DNA of 64,000 nt from Pseudomonas asuensis (GCF_014646755.1 NZ_BMNW01000001.1:265049-329048), one strand, 5' to 3'; positions 48,028 through 57,242 are shown, numbered from the stretch's first letter. Notes: a model not told the origin generated them from the sequence alone. Numbers and translations are program-made.

Positions 48028-48729
48028 TTAGTTGCCCTCCGACAGGGTGCGTTTCTCGATGCGCTTTTCGGGGCTGGCATTCACAACAATGCGTTGTACA
48101 AAGATTCCCGGCAGATGGACCTCATCAGGGTCTAGCTCACCTGTTTCAACCAGCTCTTCTACCTCGGCAATACACAGCTTGCCCGCCATTGCTGCCAGAG
48201 GGTTGAAGTTACGTGCAGTCTTGTTAAAGACCAGATTGCCAGCCCTGTCGGCCTTGATTGCCTTGACCAGTGCTACATCAGCCACTAGAGAGCGCTCCAT
48301 CACGTAGTGTTCGCCATCGAACTCGCGGGTCTCCTTGCCTTCGGCCACCAATGTGCCGTAGCCGGTACGCGTGAAGAAAGCCGGGATGCCAGAGCCACCT
48401 GCACGCAGCTTTTCCGCCAGGGTGCCTTGAGGCGTAAACTCAAGCTCCAGCTCACCAGAAAGGTATTGCCGCTCAAATTCTTTGTTCTCGCCTACATAGG
48501 AAGAGACCATCTTTTTGATCTGCCGGGTTTCGAGCAAGACACCGAGGCCAAAGCCGTCCACACCCGCGTTATTGCTGATCACGGTCAGCTCTCGCTTGCC
48601 AGTCTCGCGCAGCGCCAGGATAAGGGCCTCGGGGATGCCACATAGGCCAAAACCGCCGACTGCCAGGGTCATACCGTCTTCCACCGCCCCTTCCAAGGCA
48701 TGGGCGGCACTGGGATAAAGCTTGTTCAT
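48028..48729 (-). CDS. scoA: 3-oxoacid CoA-transferase, subunit A
   Basis: The 233-aa subunit A begins [20 protein letters not shown] and has the glycine-rich CoA-binding region [17 protein letters not shown] near the N-terminus. [20 protein letters not shown] and [18 protein letters not shown] are also typical of the SCOT/atoD family. It pairs with scoB immediately downstream. In P. aeruginosa a similar pair, DhcAB, activates dehydrocarnitine; here the partner genes bdhA and atoB argue for acetoacetate as the main substrate. Confidence 0.92.
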   Translation of the reverse strand: MNKLYPSAAHALEGAVEDGMTLAVGGFGLCGIPEALILALRETGKRELTVISNNAGVDGFGLGVLLETRQIKKMVSSYVGENKEFERQYLSGELELEFTPQGTLAEKLRAGGSGIPAFFTRTGYGTLVAEGKETREFDGEHYVMERSLVADVALVKAIKADRAGNLVFNKTARNFNPLAAMAGKLCIAEVEELVETGELDPDEVHLPGIFVQRIVVNASPEKRIEKRTLSEGN

Positions 48730-48754
48730 GGTTTACCTCGTGTCGTTATTGTTG

Positions 48755-49525
48755 TTAACGGGCTAACCAGCCCCCATCGACATTCCACGCTGCGCCACGC
48801 ACCTGTGCGGCCGCGTCACTGCAAAGAAAGAGCGTCAGCTCCCCCAACTGAGCAGGCGTAACAAACTCCAACGAGGGCTGCTTCTCTTCCAGAAGCTCCC
48901 GCCGTGCCCGCTCCGTATCACCATCCACCGCAGCACGAGCATCAATCTGCTGCTGCACCAGAGGCGTCAGTACCCAACCTGGGCACAACGCATTACAGGT
49001 CACATTGCAATCTGCCGTTTCCAACGCAACGACCTTGGTCAGCCCGACGACGCCATGCTTGGCAGCCACATAGGCCGATTTCTGCGCCGAACCCACCAAC
49101 CCATGGACGGAAGCAATGTTGACGATCCGCCCCCAGCCCCTCTGTTTCATACCAGGCAGCGCCAGGCGGGTGGCGTGAAATACCGAGGACAGATTGATTG
49201 CGATAATCGCGTCCCACTTCTCGACCGGAAACGCTTCTACCGGTGCAACATGCTGAATACCGGCATTGTTGACAAGAATGTCCACGCCCCCAAAGTCACG
49301 TTCAGCATAGGTGAAAAGGTCGGCAATCTCTTCGGGCCTGGACAAGTCCGCGCTGTGGTAGCCCACCTGCCCACCAAAACGGCCTACTTCGGCTTTAGCC
49401 GCCTCGCTATCACCAAAACCATTGAGAATCAGATTGGCGCCTGCCTCGGCCAGCCGGGTAGCGATACCCAGACCGATGCCGCTGGTTGAACCGGTTACCA
49501 GGGCCGTCTTGCCTTTCAAGTCCAT
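48755..49525 (-). CDS. bdhA: D-3-hydroxybutyrate dehydrogenase
   Basis: BdhA oxidises D-3-hydroxybutyrate to acetoacetate with NAD+. This 256-aa short-chain dehydrogenase has the cofactor motif TGSTSGIGLGIA, NNAG in ILVNNAGIQH, and the catalytic Ser-Tyr-Lys set in IASVHGLVGSAQKSAYVAAK. LCPGWVLTPLVQQQI and the QPSLEFVTP region match known 3-hydroxybutyrate dehydrogenases. It sits between the permease and the CoA-transferase genes, which supports the specific assignment. Confidence 0.94.
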   Translation of the reverse strand: MDLKGKTALVTGSTSGIGLGIATRLAEAGANLILNGFGDSEAAKAEVGRFGGQVGYHSADLSRPEEIADLFTYAERDFGGVDILVNNAGIQHVAPVEAFPVEKWDAIIAINLSSVFHATRLALPGMKQRGWGRIVNIASVHGLVGSAQKSAYVAAKHGVVGLTKVVALETADCNVTCNALCPGWVLTPLVQQQIDARAAVDGDTERARRELLEEKQPSLEFVTPAQLGELTLFLCSDAAAQVRGAAWNVDGGWLAR

Positions 49526-49536
49526 AACGTTCTCCT

Positions 49537-50928
49537 CTACACGATGCCGGTGGCATAGAACACGCCGATGACCACGAACACCGCCAGCGTCTTGATCAGC
49601 GTGATACCGAATACGTCTTTATAGGCCTCGCGGTGCGTCAGCCCGGTCACCGCCAGCAACGTGATCACTGCACCGTTGTGCGGCAAGGTATCCATGCCGC
49701 CGCTGGCCATGGCAGCAACCCGATGCAGCACCTCCAAAGGAATTTGTGCGGCATTGGCGGCGGCAATAAAGCTGTCCGACATGGCAGCCAACGCAATGCT
49801 CATACCGCCGGAAGCTGAGCCGGTAATACCGGCGAGAAGCGTTACGGTAATGGCTTCGTTGATAAGTGGATTAGGAATGGTCTTGAGGGCATCTGCCAGC
49901 ACCAGAAAGCCTGGCAGCGATGCAATCACAGCCCCAAAGCCATATTCCGATGCGGTATTCATGGCGGCTAGCAACGCACCACTCACAGCAGTCTTAGTGC
50001 CCTCGGCCAAGCGGGTGCGAATTGTTCCAAACGCGGCTACAAGCACCAGCAGAATGCCAATCAACAGTGCCGCCTCGACCGCCCAGATTGCCGTCAGCTT
50101 GCTGACTTCACTGGTCACGGGCGCCGCCATGCCCGGGAGTGCCAGGGTATGGGTCTTGCCATACCACTGAGGAATCCAATGGGTAAACAACAGATTCATT
50201 ACGCCAACAAGGATAAGTGGTGACAGCGCCAGAAGCGGGTTAGGCAAATGGATGTTGTCTGGCGTCTCCGGCTCATTGCGCAGCTCTGTACCGTAACCCT
50301 CTCCCCGCTGCATCGCTTTACGACGCTGCCAGCCCAAATAGGCCAACCCGACCGCTATAATGAACAACGAGCCAATCAACCCCAGCCAGGGTGCAGCCCA
50401 GGCTGTTGTATTGAAAAACGTGCTAGGGATGATGTTCTGGATCTGCGGAGTGCCTGGCATGGCGTCCATGGTGAAAGAGAACGCCCCCAGAGCGATCGTT
50501 GCAGGAATTAGCCGCTTGGGAATATTGCTCTGGCGAAACATTTCTGCCGCAAAGGGATAAACCGCAAACACTACAACGAACAGCGAGACACCACCGTAAG
50601 TCAGTAAGGCGCAGACCAGCACGATCACCAACATCGCCTGACGTGTACCTAGCAAACGAATCGCAGCAGCCACAATGGAGCGGGAAAAGCCGGAAAGCTC
50701 GATCAACTTGCCAAACACTGCGCCCAGCAGAAAGACCGGAAAGTACAGCTTGATGAAGCCAACCATCTTATCCATGAACACACCGGTAAACGCAGGTGCC
50801 ACGGCAGAAGGGTCAGTCAGTAGCACAGCCCCAAGGGCTGCAATCGGTGCGAACAGGATGACGCTATAACCACGATACGCAGCCAGCATCAGCAGGCCCA
50901 GCGCCGCTAGAGCAATCAATACGCTCAT
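49537..50928 (-). CDS. GntP-family permease, probable 3-hydroxybutyrate transporter
   Basis: This inner-membrane protein of 463 aa has about 12 hydrophobic segments. It fits the GntP family with GYSVILFAPIAALGAV and the LTYGGVSLFVVVFAVYPFA segment. The family also carries gluconate, but the operon here handles ketone bodies, so 3-hydroxybutyrate or acetoacetate is the likely cargo. It is the first gene after a sigma-54 promoter and is followed 11 nt later by bdhA. Confidence 0.88.
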   Translation of the reverse strand: MSVLIALAALGLLMLAAYRGYSVILFAPIAALGAVLLTDPSAVAPAFTGVFMDKMVGFIKLYFPVFLLGAVFGKLIELSGFSRSIVAAAIRLLGTRQAMLVIVLVCALLTYGGVSLFVVVFAVYPFAAEMFRQSNIPKRLIPATIALGAFSFTMDAMPGTPQIQNIIPSTFFNTTAWAAPWLGLIGSLFIIAVGLAYLGWQRRKAMQRGEGYGTELRNEPETPDNIHLPNPLLALSPLILVGVMNLLFTHWIPQWYGKTHTLALPGMAAPVTSEVSKLTAIWAVEAALLIGILLVLVAAFGTIRTRLAEGTKTAVSGALLAAMNTASEYGFGAVIASLPGFLVLADALKTIPNPLINEAITVTLLAGITGSASGGMSIALAAMSDSFIAAANAAQIPLEVLHRVAAMASGGMDTLPHNGAVITLLAVTGLTHREAYKDVFGITLIKTLAVFVVIGVFYATGIV

Positions 50929-51007
50929 GTTTTCTCCTCACTGGCCGGTCAGCACCGAACGCAGCGGCTCGTTATTGTTGTAGCTGTGGAGACAGCAAAG
51001 CTCTAGT

Positions 51008-51023
51008 AGCGATATCCATGCCA
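51008..51023 (-). promoter_or_regulatory. Sigma-54 promoter of the 3-hydroxybutyrate operon
   Basis: On the minus strand TGGCATG-GATA-TCGCT matches the -24/-12 consensus (TGGCACG-N4-TTGCW). The GG and GC pairs are intact and spaced exactly 10 bp. Transcription should start near 50998, leaving a leader of about 70 nt before the permease ATG. An HbcR-like activator is encoded immediately upstream. Confidence 0.8.
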
Positions 51024-51038
51024 GAAGCTAATGCCTTG

Positions 51039-51055
51039 TATTTATTGAATAAATA
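51039..51055. repeat. AT-rich 8-1-8 palindrome between activator sites and promoter
   Basis: TATTTATT-G-AATAAATA is a perfect inverted repeat about 16 bp upstream of the sigma-54 element. It lies where a DNA-bending protein or a second regulator could bind. It does not match a clear IHF site. Confidence 0.4.
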
Positions 51056-51074
51056 ATAATTCCGGCTTGCTTTA

Positions 51075-51090
51075 TTCTCTTAATAGAGAA
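51075..51090. promoter_or_regulatory. Candidate activator site (UAS) 1
   Basis: TTCTCTTAATAGAGAA is a 6-4-6 inverted repeat of the form TTCTC-N6-GAGAA, centred about 85 bp upstream of the predicted start. A second copy of the form lies 32 bp away. Confidence 0.6.
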
Positions 51091-51106
51091 GAAATCGTCA
51101 TGCCCT

Positions 51107-51122
51107 TTCTCTCTTTTGAGAA
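51107..51122. promoter_or_regulatory. Candidate activator site (UAS) 2
   Basis: TTCTC-TCTTTT-GAGAA repeats the TTCTC-N6-GAGAA form, 32 bp (about three helical turns) from the first, centred about 117 bp upstream of the predicted start. This is a typical place for sigma-54 activator sites. Confidence 0.6.
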
Positions 51123-51133
51123 TAGTCTCTATT

Positions 51134-52594
51134 TCAAGACAAGAGTCCCAAAGAGGCCATTTTCTTGTAAAGCGTCGAGCGGCCGAGCCCAAGGCATCGG
51201 GCTGCCTCGTCAACCTTGCCTGAGCAGGACGCCAGTGTCCGACCTATGAACTCCTGCTCAAATTTTCGCTTAGCCTCCTCATACCTCATACCTGAGAAGG
51301 GGCCTACATTGAAGTCGCTGGGCGCAGGCTCGGTGGTCTTGGGCGGCAAGGTCTTCCCTAAGGCTGAACCGATGCTTACTGCCCCCATCACCGTCTCGTC
51401 ACTTAACAGCGATGCACGCTCCAGGACATTGCGCAGCTCGCGTACGTTACCGGGCCAGTCATAGCGAGCCAGCAAGGCCAGCGCGTCCTCATCCAGTTCC
51501 CGAGGCGCATGCCCTTCAGCCAGTAAGCTATCCAGAATGGCTTCGCACAGCGCAGGCAAATCTTCATAACGCTCGCGCAATGGAGGGACAGCTATAGGCA
51601 AGACATTCAATCGGTAATACAGATCCGCTCGAAAGGCGCCCTCAATCACCAAGGCATCCAGATCACGCGAGGTGGCCGCAATCAGGCGCACGTCACAGCG
51701 CAGCACCTCATTGGAGCCCAGCGGTTCGAATTCCCTCTCTTGTAACACCCTCAAGAGCTTGGCCTGCAGACTCATCGGCATATCACCGATTTCGTCCAAA
51801 AACAGCGTGCCGCCTTGGGCAATCTGTAATTTTCCTGGCCGCGCCTTACGGTCCGCTCCTGTAAAGGCGCCTGGCGCTGTACCAAAAAACTCAGCTTCCA
51901 AAAGGTTTTCCGGAATGGCAGCCGCATTCACACTTACGAACGGTTTGTTGGCCCGGGGCGATGCCGCATGAATAGCGTGGGCTAAGAGCTCTTTTCCCGT
52001 ACCGGTTTCACCCAATAGCAAAACGGAGGTTTCCATCGTAGCCGCTCGCCGCGCTCGCCGCTTCACCTCCTGGCTAGCCGGACCGCTCCCTACAAAATGG
52101 GCAAAACTGTATTTGGCTTGTCGTGCGTTTTGTAACGAGCGACGTGTCGAAGCGAGCTCTTCCTGAATCCGCAGGAAGCGGGTCACGAGCGGAGCCAACG
52201 TACGCAATTCATCAAACAGGGCAAAGCCGATAGCGCCAATCACCTGACCGGCGTCATCATGGATCGGCAAGCGCATGACCACCATCGGGCCTTTGGGTGT
52301 ATCAAGTAGATCCAGCAGAATGGGCTGGCCTGTATTGACCACCTCCCGCAAGAGGCTACCTGGTATGACATGCTCGCATACCTGTCCAATCGCCGACTCC
52401 GCACTGGGTAAGCCAAAGCGCCGCGCATAACGTTCGTTCATCCAGACGATACGAAGATCACGGTCCACGATTACCGTGCCTTCGCTGCTTTGCTCAATGC
52501 TCTCGAACAGGGAGCGAATTGCTCTAAGACTAATCTGCTGATAGTCGCTTAGGTCATTAGCGGTGGCCATGTTGGTACCTGAATAACGGCTCAT
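51134..52594 (-). CDS. hbcR: Sigma-54-dependent activator, HbcR-like
   Basis: This 486-aa enhancer-binding protein has a PAS-type sensor (residues ~25-130), then an AAA+ domain with Walker A GETGTGKELLAHAIH, the sigma-54-contacting GAFTGA loop (PGAFTGADRKA) and Walker B GGTLFLDEIGDMP. A C-terminal Fis-type helix-turn-helix ends VDEAARCLGLGRSTLYKKM. From memory, P. aeruginosa HbcR sits in front of the same permease-bdhA-atoB genes. The start at 52594 overlaps the upstream dehydrogenase stop (ATGA); an ATG at 52570 is an alternative. Its ligand is probably 3-hydroxybutyrate. Confidence 0.9.
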   Translation of the reverse strand: MSRYSGTNMATANDLSDYQQISLRAIRSLFESIEQSSEGTVIVDRDLRIVWMNERYARRFGLPSAESAIGQVCEHVIPGSLLREVVNTGQPILLDLLDTPKGPMVVMRLPIHDDAGQVIGAIGFALFDELRTLAPLVTRFLRIQEELASTRRSLQNARQAKYSFAHFVGSGPASQEVKRRARRAATMETSVLLLGETGTGKELLAHAIHAASPRANKPFVSVNAAAIPENLLEAEFFGTAPGAFTGADRKARPGKLQIAQGGTLFLDEIGDMPMSLQAKLLRVLQEREFEPLGSNEVLRCDVRLIAATSRDLDALVIEGAFRADLYYRLNVLPIAVPPLRERYEDLPALCEAILDSLLAEGHAPRELDEDALALLARYDWPGNVRELRNVLERASLLSDETVMGAVSIGSALGKTLPPKTTEPAPSDFNVGPFSGMRYEEAKRKFEQEFIGRTLASCSGKVDEAARCLGLGRSTLYKKMASLGLLS

Positions 52595-53514
52595 GGCCGC
52601 AAGGCGTGACTTAACTGGTGTGTACGGCGCTTGGCTATACGTGCCTTGCGCTCTTCATCCCACGCATAGAATCCCGCGCCGCTGCGCAGCCCTGTCTTTC
52701 CCTGAGCAACCCGCTCGCGCAAGGCATTCAGCACGTCTTCATCTTTGGCAAGCACTGGCATCAGGTGGCTGGCAATGTCCAGAAAGGTATCGAGACCGCC
52801 CATGTCAGCTGCCTCCAGCGGACCCACCATGCTATAGCGCCTTCCCAGGGAAGCCCGCATGACGCGGTCCACATCTTCAGGTGATGCCGCCCCGCTCTGC
52901 ACAATGTGTAGGGCCTCCCTCAACACTGCAAATTGCAGCCGATTTCCAATAAACCCCGGTATTGCGTGCTTTAGCAGAACGACCTCCAGGTCCATTACCT
53001 GCAACGCCCCTTGGACTGCCTGCACGCAGGAGGGCTCGGTCTTCTCTCCCGGCACCAGCTCAACCAGCGGGATCAAATGAGGTGGATTCCAAAAATGAGC
53101 AATCAGTAAACGCTCGGGATGCGTCATACCCTGAGCGAGCTGATCAGGTGGGAAACCACTCGTATTACTCGCAATGATAGTGTCTGGCGAAACGATGGAC
53201 TCAAGCTCTGCATATAACGCATGCTTAAGTGCCAATCGCTCAGGTATGGCCTCGATCAGTAGCGTGGCACCTGCCACATCGGCCAGCGAGTCGCTCGTTT
53301 TAATGCGCTGCAGAACAGCTGTTGTTTCGGCAGCGTCAAATGATCCAGCTGCCGACAACTCTTCCAAGATAGATTTGGCAATTACCGGGACATCTGCCAG
53401 TCGCTCTGCAGACACATCACGTAGCAGAACCGAATGTCCATGACGAGCAAAGTGGGTGGCAATTCCGACACCCATGAGGCCGGCACCGATGATGGCGATC
53501 CGAGGCGTTTGCAT
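52591..53514 (-). CDS. 3-hydroxyacyl dehydrogenase-like NAD enzyme
   Basis: The 307-aa protein belongs to the 3-hydroxyacyl-CoA dehydrogenase superfamily. The N-terminal Rossmann motif is IAIIGAGLMGVGIATHFA, and the catalytic segments are SNTSGF (Ser), IAHFWNPPHLIPLVELVPG (His and Glu) and PGFIGNRLQFAVLREA (Asn). The NPPHLIPLVE variant is found in lambda-crystallin/carnitine dehydrogenase-like members that act on free hydroxyacids, so the CoA substrate is not assured. It overlaps hbcR by 4 nt, so it is cotranscribed with the activator. The ATG at 53514 has AGGA upstream. Confidence 0.85.
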   Translation of the reverse strand: MQTPRIAIIGAGLMGVGIATHFARHGHSVLLRDVSAERLADVPVIAKSILEELSAAGSFDAAETTAVLQRIKTSDSLADVAGATLLIEAIPERLALKHALYAELESIVSPDTIIASNTSGFPPDQLAQGMTHPERLLIAHFWNPPHLIPLVELVPGEKTEPSCVQAVQGALQVMDLEVVLLKHAIPGFIGNRLQFAVLREALHIVQSGAASPEDVDRVMRASLGRRYSMVGPLEAADMGGLDTFLDIASHLMPVLAKDEDVLNALRERVAQGKTGLRSGAGFYAWDEERKARIAKRRTHQLSHALRP

Positions 53515-53591
53515 TGTTTTTATCCTGATTGGCCTTCCAGGCAACCAGTCTGCAATCGTCTTGAGGTGAAGGGCAAGCGCTGGAAACGGTA

Positions 53592-53623
53592 ACGCCCCGC
53601 TACCAAGAAGGTAACCGGGGCGT
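53592..53623 (-). terminator. Hairpin after the omega-amidase gene
   Basis: ACGCCCCG and CGGGGCGT pair as the outer stem and TACC/GGTA as an inner stem, about 20 nt after the stop of the minus-strand amidase gene. A weak T-rich stretch follows. Confidence 0.6.
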
Positions 53624-53642
53624 CATATAAAGCCAGTATTGA

Positions 53643-54434
53643 TCAGAGCAGCTCAAAGTCGTCTACATCTCGATAAGCCGGGAAGGCATCGCGATAACGT
53701 GACAGCGTGTCGGCTGACAGCGACACCGTAAACACGCCTGCACCCTCTTTAGCGTCCAGCAACGGCTCGCCCTGAAAGTCCAGTACCTGGCTGTCACCGC
53801 TATAAGCAATGCCTTTTCCATCTTCACCAATGCGGTTTACCGCTGCGACATAGCACAGGTTTTCGATGGCTCGTGCAGGCAGGAGGCGATTCCAGTGGTT
53901 ACGCCGGGCAGCCGGCCAATTTGCCGTATACAACAGAAGGTCGGTCTTGACCGGATCTCGGCTCCAGACTGGAAAACGCAGGTCATAACAGATCAACGGG
54001 CGGATGCGCCAACCATTCAGTTCAAATACTGCCTGCTCCTCACCTGCCGTGTAATGCTCGTGCTCCCCTGCCATGCGGAACAAATGGCGCTTGTCATAAT
54101 GGGATATGGGCCCATCAGGTCGCGCCCACAAGAGGCGATTGCGGTACTGACCCTGAGCATCCCGAACGATCAGGCTACCCGTTACCACCGCATTAAGGGC
54201 TACCGCCTGCTCACGTATCCAGGCATAGGTAAAGCCGCCTTCATCTTCTGCCAGTAGAGCCGAATCCATTGAAAAGCCAGTGGTAAACATCTCAGGCAGT
54301 ACAACCAGATCCGCACCTTTAGCCTGCTGTAGCAAGGCGGTAAACCGGTCGCGGTTGGCCGAGGCATCGTGCCAGAACAGTTCAGTCTGGATGAGCGCCA
54401 GTTTTAAATCAGGTCTCAGGCTTAAATCGCGCAC
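53643..54434 (-). CDS. Nitrilase-superfamily omega-amidase, YafV-like
   Basis: Omega-amidases hydrolyse alpha-ketoglutaramate or alpha-ketosuccinamate left by glutamine-type transaminases. The 263-aa protein has the catalytic Glu in VVLPEMFTTGFS, the Lys in SHYDKRHLF, and the Cys in RPLICYDLRFPVWSRD. The GTG at 54434, 13 nt inside the end of the aminotransferase gene, has a GCGGA site and gives the family's length. The longer opening to 54569 is only read-through of the neighbour. The overlap implies coupling with the upstream transaminase. Confidence 0.88.
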   Translation of the reverse strand: MRDLSLRPDLKLALIQTELFWHDASANRDRFTALLQQAKGADLVVLPEMFTTGFSMDSALLAEDEGGFTYAWIREQAVALNAVVTGSLIVRDAQGQYRNRLLWARPDGPISHYDKRHLFRMAGEHEHYTAGEEQAVFELNGWRIRPLICYDLRFPVWSRDPVKTDLLLYTANWPAARRNHWNRLLPARAIENLCYVAAVNRIGEDGKGIAYSGDSQVLDFQGEPLLDAKEGAGVFTVSLSADTLSRYRDAFPAYRDVDDFELL

Positions 54435-55570
54435 AGTTTTTCCGCTGCAAGCTGCAGCGTCTCCTCTCGTTTGGCAAAGCAGAAACGAACCAGACGCAAG
54501 TCTTTTGGAGCCTCTTGGTAAAACACGGAGATTGGAATGGCAGCAACACCATGCTCCCGAGTCAACCATTCGGCCATTTCGACATCGCTTACGTCATCCC
54601 GAATGGCGGAGTAATCCGCCAGCTGGAAATAGGTTCCTGCTGCGCGTGTAAACGTCCATTTAGACGAATCCAATAAATCACAGAACAGATCTCGTTTGGC
54701 CTGATAAAACGCCGGGAGTTCGGTTACATGTTCCGGATGCGCTGCCATAAAGTCTGCTAGCGCCCATTGCAAAGGTGTCACGCCGCAAAAGCTCACATAT
54801 TGGTGAATCTTGCGAAGCTCGCTCGAGAGCGCACGTGGAGCAATGACATACCCTGTCTTCCAGCCCGTAACATGGTAGGTCTTGCCAAAGGAGCTGATAA
54901 CGAATGCACGTGCGTAGAGCTCATCATGGGTAAGCACACTGGCATGCTCTGCACCATCAAAAACCAAGTGCTCGTATACTTCATCACTGATGAGATATAT
55001 ATCGTGATCGCGAATAAGCGCCGCGAGTCGGTCCAACGTATCACGGCCTGCCAGCGAGCCACTTGGATTATGTGGAGTGTTCAGAACAATCGCTCTCGTG
55101 CGCGGCGTAAGAGCGGCCTGCAACCGATCCCAGTCGATCCCAAAACCCGGTAGCGCCAGCGGCACATGGACGCAACGCCCACCTGCCAGGGCAACGGAAG
55201 GGGCATACGAGTCATAGCATGGGTCAAACACAATGACCTCATCGCCATTGCGTACTACGGATTGAATCGCACAAAAAATAGCCTGCGTCGCGCCTGGAGT
55301 AATCGTAATCTCCTGCTCAGCATCGACAGTACGCCCGTAAAGCGTAGCGACCTTTTGAGCCACCTGCTCACGCAAGGCAGGCAATCCAGTCATTGGGGCA
55401 TATTGGTTATGACCCTCCATGACATGCCGGGCCACAGCCTCACGCAAAGCATCCGGGCCATCGAAATCCGGAAATCCCTGGGAAAGGTTGATCGCCCCCG
55501 TTTCCATGGCCAACTGGGACATACGGGTAAAGATGGTGACACCGAGAGAAGGCAGCTTGCTTTGGATCAT
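54422..55570 (-). CDS. PLP aminotransferase, YbdL-like (methionine/glutamine type)
   Basis: The 382-aa fold-type I aminotransferase has AIVLNTPHNPSGSLAG, SDEVYEHLVFDG (Asp and Tyr) and the PLP lysine in ISSFGKTYHVTGWKTGY. RLVRFCFAK near the end supplies the substrate-carboxylate Arg. Sequence is close to E. coli YbdL and glutamine transaminase K-like enzymes, which prefer methionine and aromatic acids. The downstream omega-amidase makes a methionine-salvage or keto-acid transamination role likely. Aspartate aminotransferase is less likely. Confidence 0.88.
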   Translation of the reverse strand: MIQSKLPSLGVTIFTRMSQLAMETGAINLSQGFPDFDGPDALREAVARHVMEGHNQYAPMTGLPALREQVAQKVATLYGRTVDAEQEITITPGATQAIFCAIQSVVRNGDEVIVFDPCYDSYAPSVALAGGRCVHVPLALPGFGIDWDRLQAALTPRTRAIVLNTPHNPSGSLAGRDTLDRLAALIRDHDIYLISDEVYEHLVFDGAEHASVLTHDELYARAFVISSFGKTYHVTGWKTGYVIAPRALSSELRKIHQYVSFCGVTPLQWALADFMAAHPEHVTELPAFYQAKRDLFCDLLDSSKWTFTRAAGTYFQLADYSAIRDDVSDVEMAEWLTREHGVAAIPISVFYQEAPKDLRLVRFCFAKREETLQLAAEKLCAI

Positions 55571-55735
55571 CGAACACTCCGACTACAAGGCGGTCGGCTT
55601 CGATGCCATCGACGGCTCAGCGAAGCACGATGCACCGCTATCATGACTAAAGGTTCGGCTGCCCGGTTAGATGTCCGAGCGGCCTATTACCCAAGCGGGC
55701 CGGCAGGAGAGCCGGACCGCCAGGAAAAAAAGCAA

Positions 55736-57223
55736 TTAACGACGCTTGTCCTTGCGCTTCTTTTCCGACTTCTTGTGGTGGCTCATCAGGCGCCGCTTCT
55801 TGTTCACCTGGCGCTCGGTCAGCGTGTTCTTCTTATCCGCATAAGGGTTCTCACCCGACTTGTACTCAATGCGAATAGGCGTCCCCACCAGCTTCAGCAC
55901 CCGACGATAGGTATTTTCCAGATAGCGGGTATAGGCACGTGGTACGGCATCCACCTGATTACCATGGATGACTAAAAGTGGTGGGTTAGCACCACCCAAG
56001 TGCGCGTAACGTAGCTTGATCCGGCGGCCATTGATCAGCGGTGGCTGGTGCTCTTGCACCGCATCCTCAAGAATCTTGGTCAGACGGCTGGTAGGCCAAC
56101 GCGTCACAGCAGAGGCAAACGCCTGTTGCACGGACTTGTACAGATGACCTACACCTGTGCCATGCAGCGCGGAGATAAAATGGATATCCGCAAAGTTGGC
56201 AAACATCAGACGGCGCTCAAGCTCGGTCTTCACATAGTCGCGCTCACTGGCCTCCATGCCGTCCCACTTGTTCAGCGCAATAACCAATGCACGGCCGGTT
56301 TCCAGCACAAAGCCCAGCAGATTGAGATCATGCTCGACCACACCTTCACGAGCGTCCATCACGAAGATAACGACGTTGGCATCCTGAATAGCCTGAAGCG
56401 TCTTCACAACCGAAAATTTTTCTACTGCTTCAAAGATCTTGCCTCGGCGGCGAACACCCGCCGTATCGATCAGCGTGTACTTCTCTTCATTGCGCTCGAA
56501 GGGGATATAGATGCTGTCCCGGGTCGTACCGGCTTGATCATATACAATGACCCGCTCTTCGCCGAGCATACGGTTGACCAGGGTCGACTTGCCGACGTTA
56601 GGGCGGCCAATGATAGCGATCTTGATCCCGGCCTTTTCGTCCGGACCGGGAATACGCTTCTCAACGACATTCTCGCCTGAAGCCTGCTCACCATCCTCGT
56701 CGGCATCAACAATGAACTCCTCCTCTTCATCCTTGGGGAAGGCGCCCAGTACCTGCTCAAGCATGCTATTGACGCCACGACCATGGGCAGCAGCAATGGT
56801 CACCGCATCACCCAGACCCATGGGGCTGAACTCAGCTCGGGCAATATCCGGATCGACCGCATCAACTTTGTTGGCGATCAGAAAGCAGCGCTTGTTACGC
56901 GTACGCAAATGCTCGGCAATCATCTGATCGCCTGCAGTCATCCCGGCACGGGAGTCAACCATGAACAGAACAGCATCAGCTTCTTCAATGGCCTGAAGCG
57001 ATTGCTCAGCCATCTTCATGTCGATGCCTTCTTCGTCCCCGGAGATACCTCCAGTGTCAACAACGATATAAGTCCGTCCCTGCCAACGCGCCTCGCCATA
57101 CTTGCGGTCACGTGTCAGACCCGCGATATCTGCCACAATGGCATCACGGGTTTTGGTAAGTCGATTAAACAAGGTGGACTTGCCTACATTAGGGCGTCCT
57201 ACCAGAGCAATAACGGGAACCAT
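55736..57223 (-). CDS. der: Ribosome-associated double GTPase Der
   Basis: Der (EngA) is needed for 50S ribosome assembly. The 495-aa protein has two tandem GTPase domains, each with its P-loop: [15 protein letters not shown] at the N-terminus and [15 protein letters not shown] near residue 210. The matching DTGG / DTAG switch motifs are present, along with NKVD and NKWD. A C-terminal KH-like domain and a very basic tail follow. The ATG at 57223 has a GGAG site; the opening at 57235 does not. A terminator separates it from bamB. Confidence 0.97.
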   Translation of the reverse strand: MVPVIALVGRPNVGKSTLFNRLTKTRDAIVADIAGLTRDRKYGEARWQGRTYIVVDTGGISGDEEGIDMKMAEQSLQAIEEADAVLFMVDSRAGMTAGDQMIAEHLRTRNKRCFLIANKVDAVDPDIARAEFSPMGLGDAVTIAAAHGRGVNSMLEQVLGAFPKDEEEEFIVDADEDGEQASGENVVEKRIPGPDEKAGIKIAIIGRPNVGKSTLVNRMLGEERVIVYDQAGTTRDSIYIPFERNEEKYTLIDTAGVRRRGKIFEAVEKFSVVKTLQAIQDANVVIFVMDAREGVVEHDLNLLGFVLETGRALVIALNKWDGMEASERDYVKTELERRLMFANFADIHFISALHGTGVGHLYKSVQQAFASAVTRWPTSRLTKILEDAVQEHQPPLINGRRIKLRYAHLGGANPPLLVIHGNQVDAVPRAYTRYLENTYRRVLKLVGTPIRIEYKSGENPYADKKNTLTERQVNKKRRLMSHHKKSEKKRKDKRR

Positions 57224-57242
57224 ACGGCTCTCCACAGGAATT

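Noticed and set aside
55680-55732. Hairpin with A/T-run after der
   Set aside because: The GC stem lies beyond the T-run in the direction of der transcription, so the order is wrong for a Rho-independent terminator.
55166-55975. A 269-codon plus-strand frame spanning the aminotransferase/der gap
   Set aside because: It runs antisense through two real genes and the gap between them, with no ribosome site or motif.
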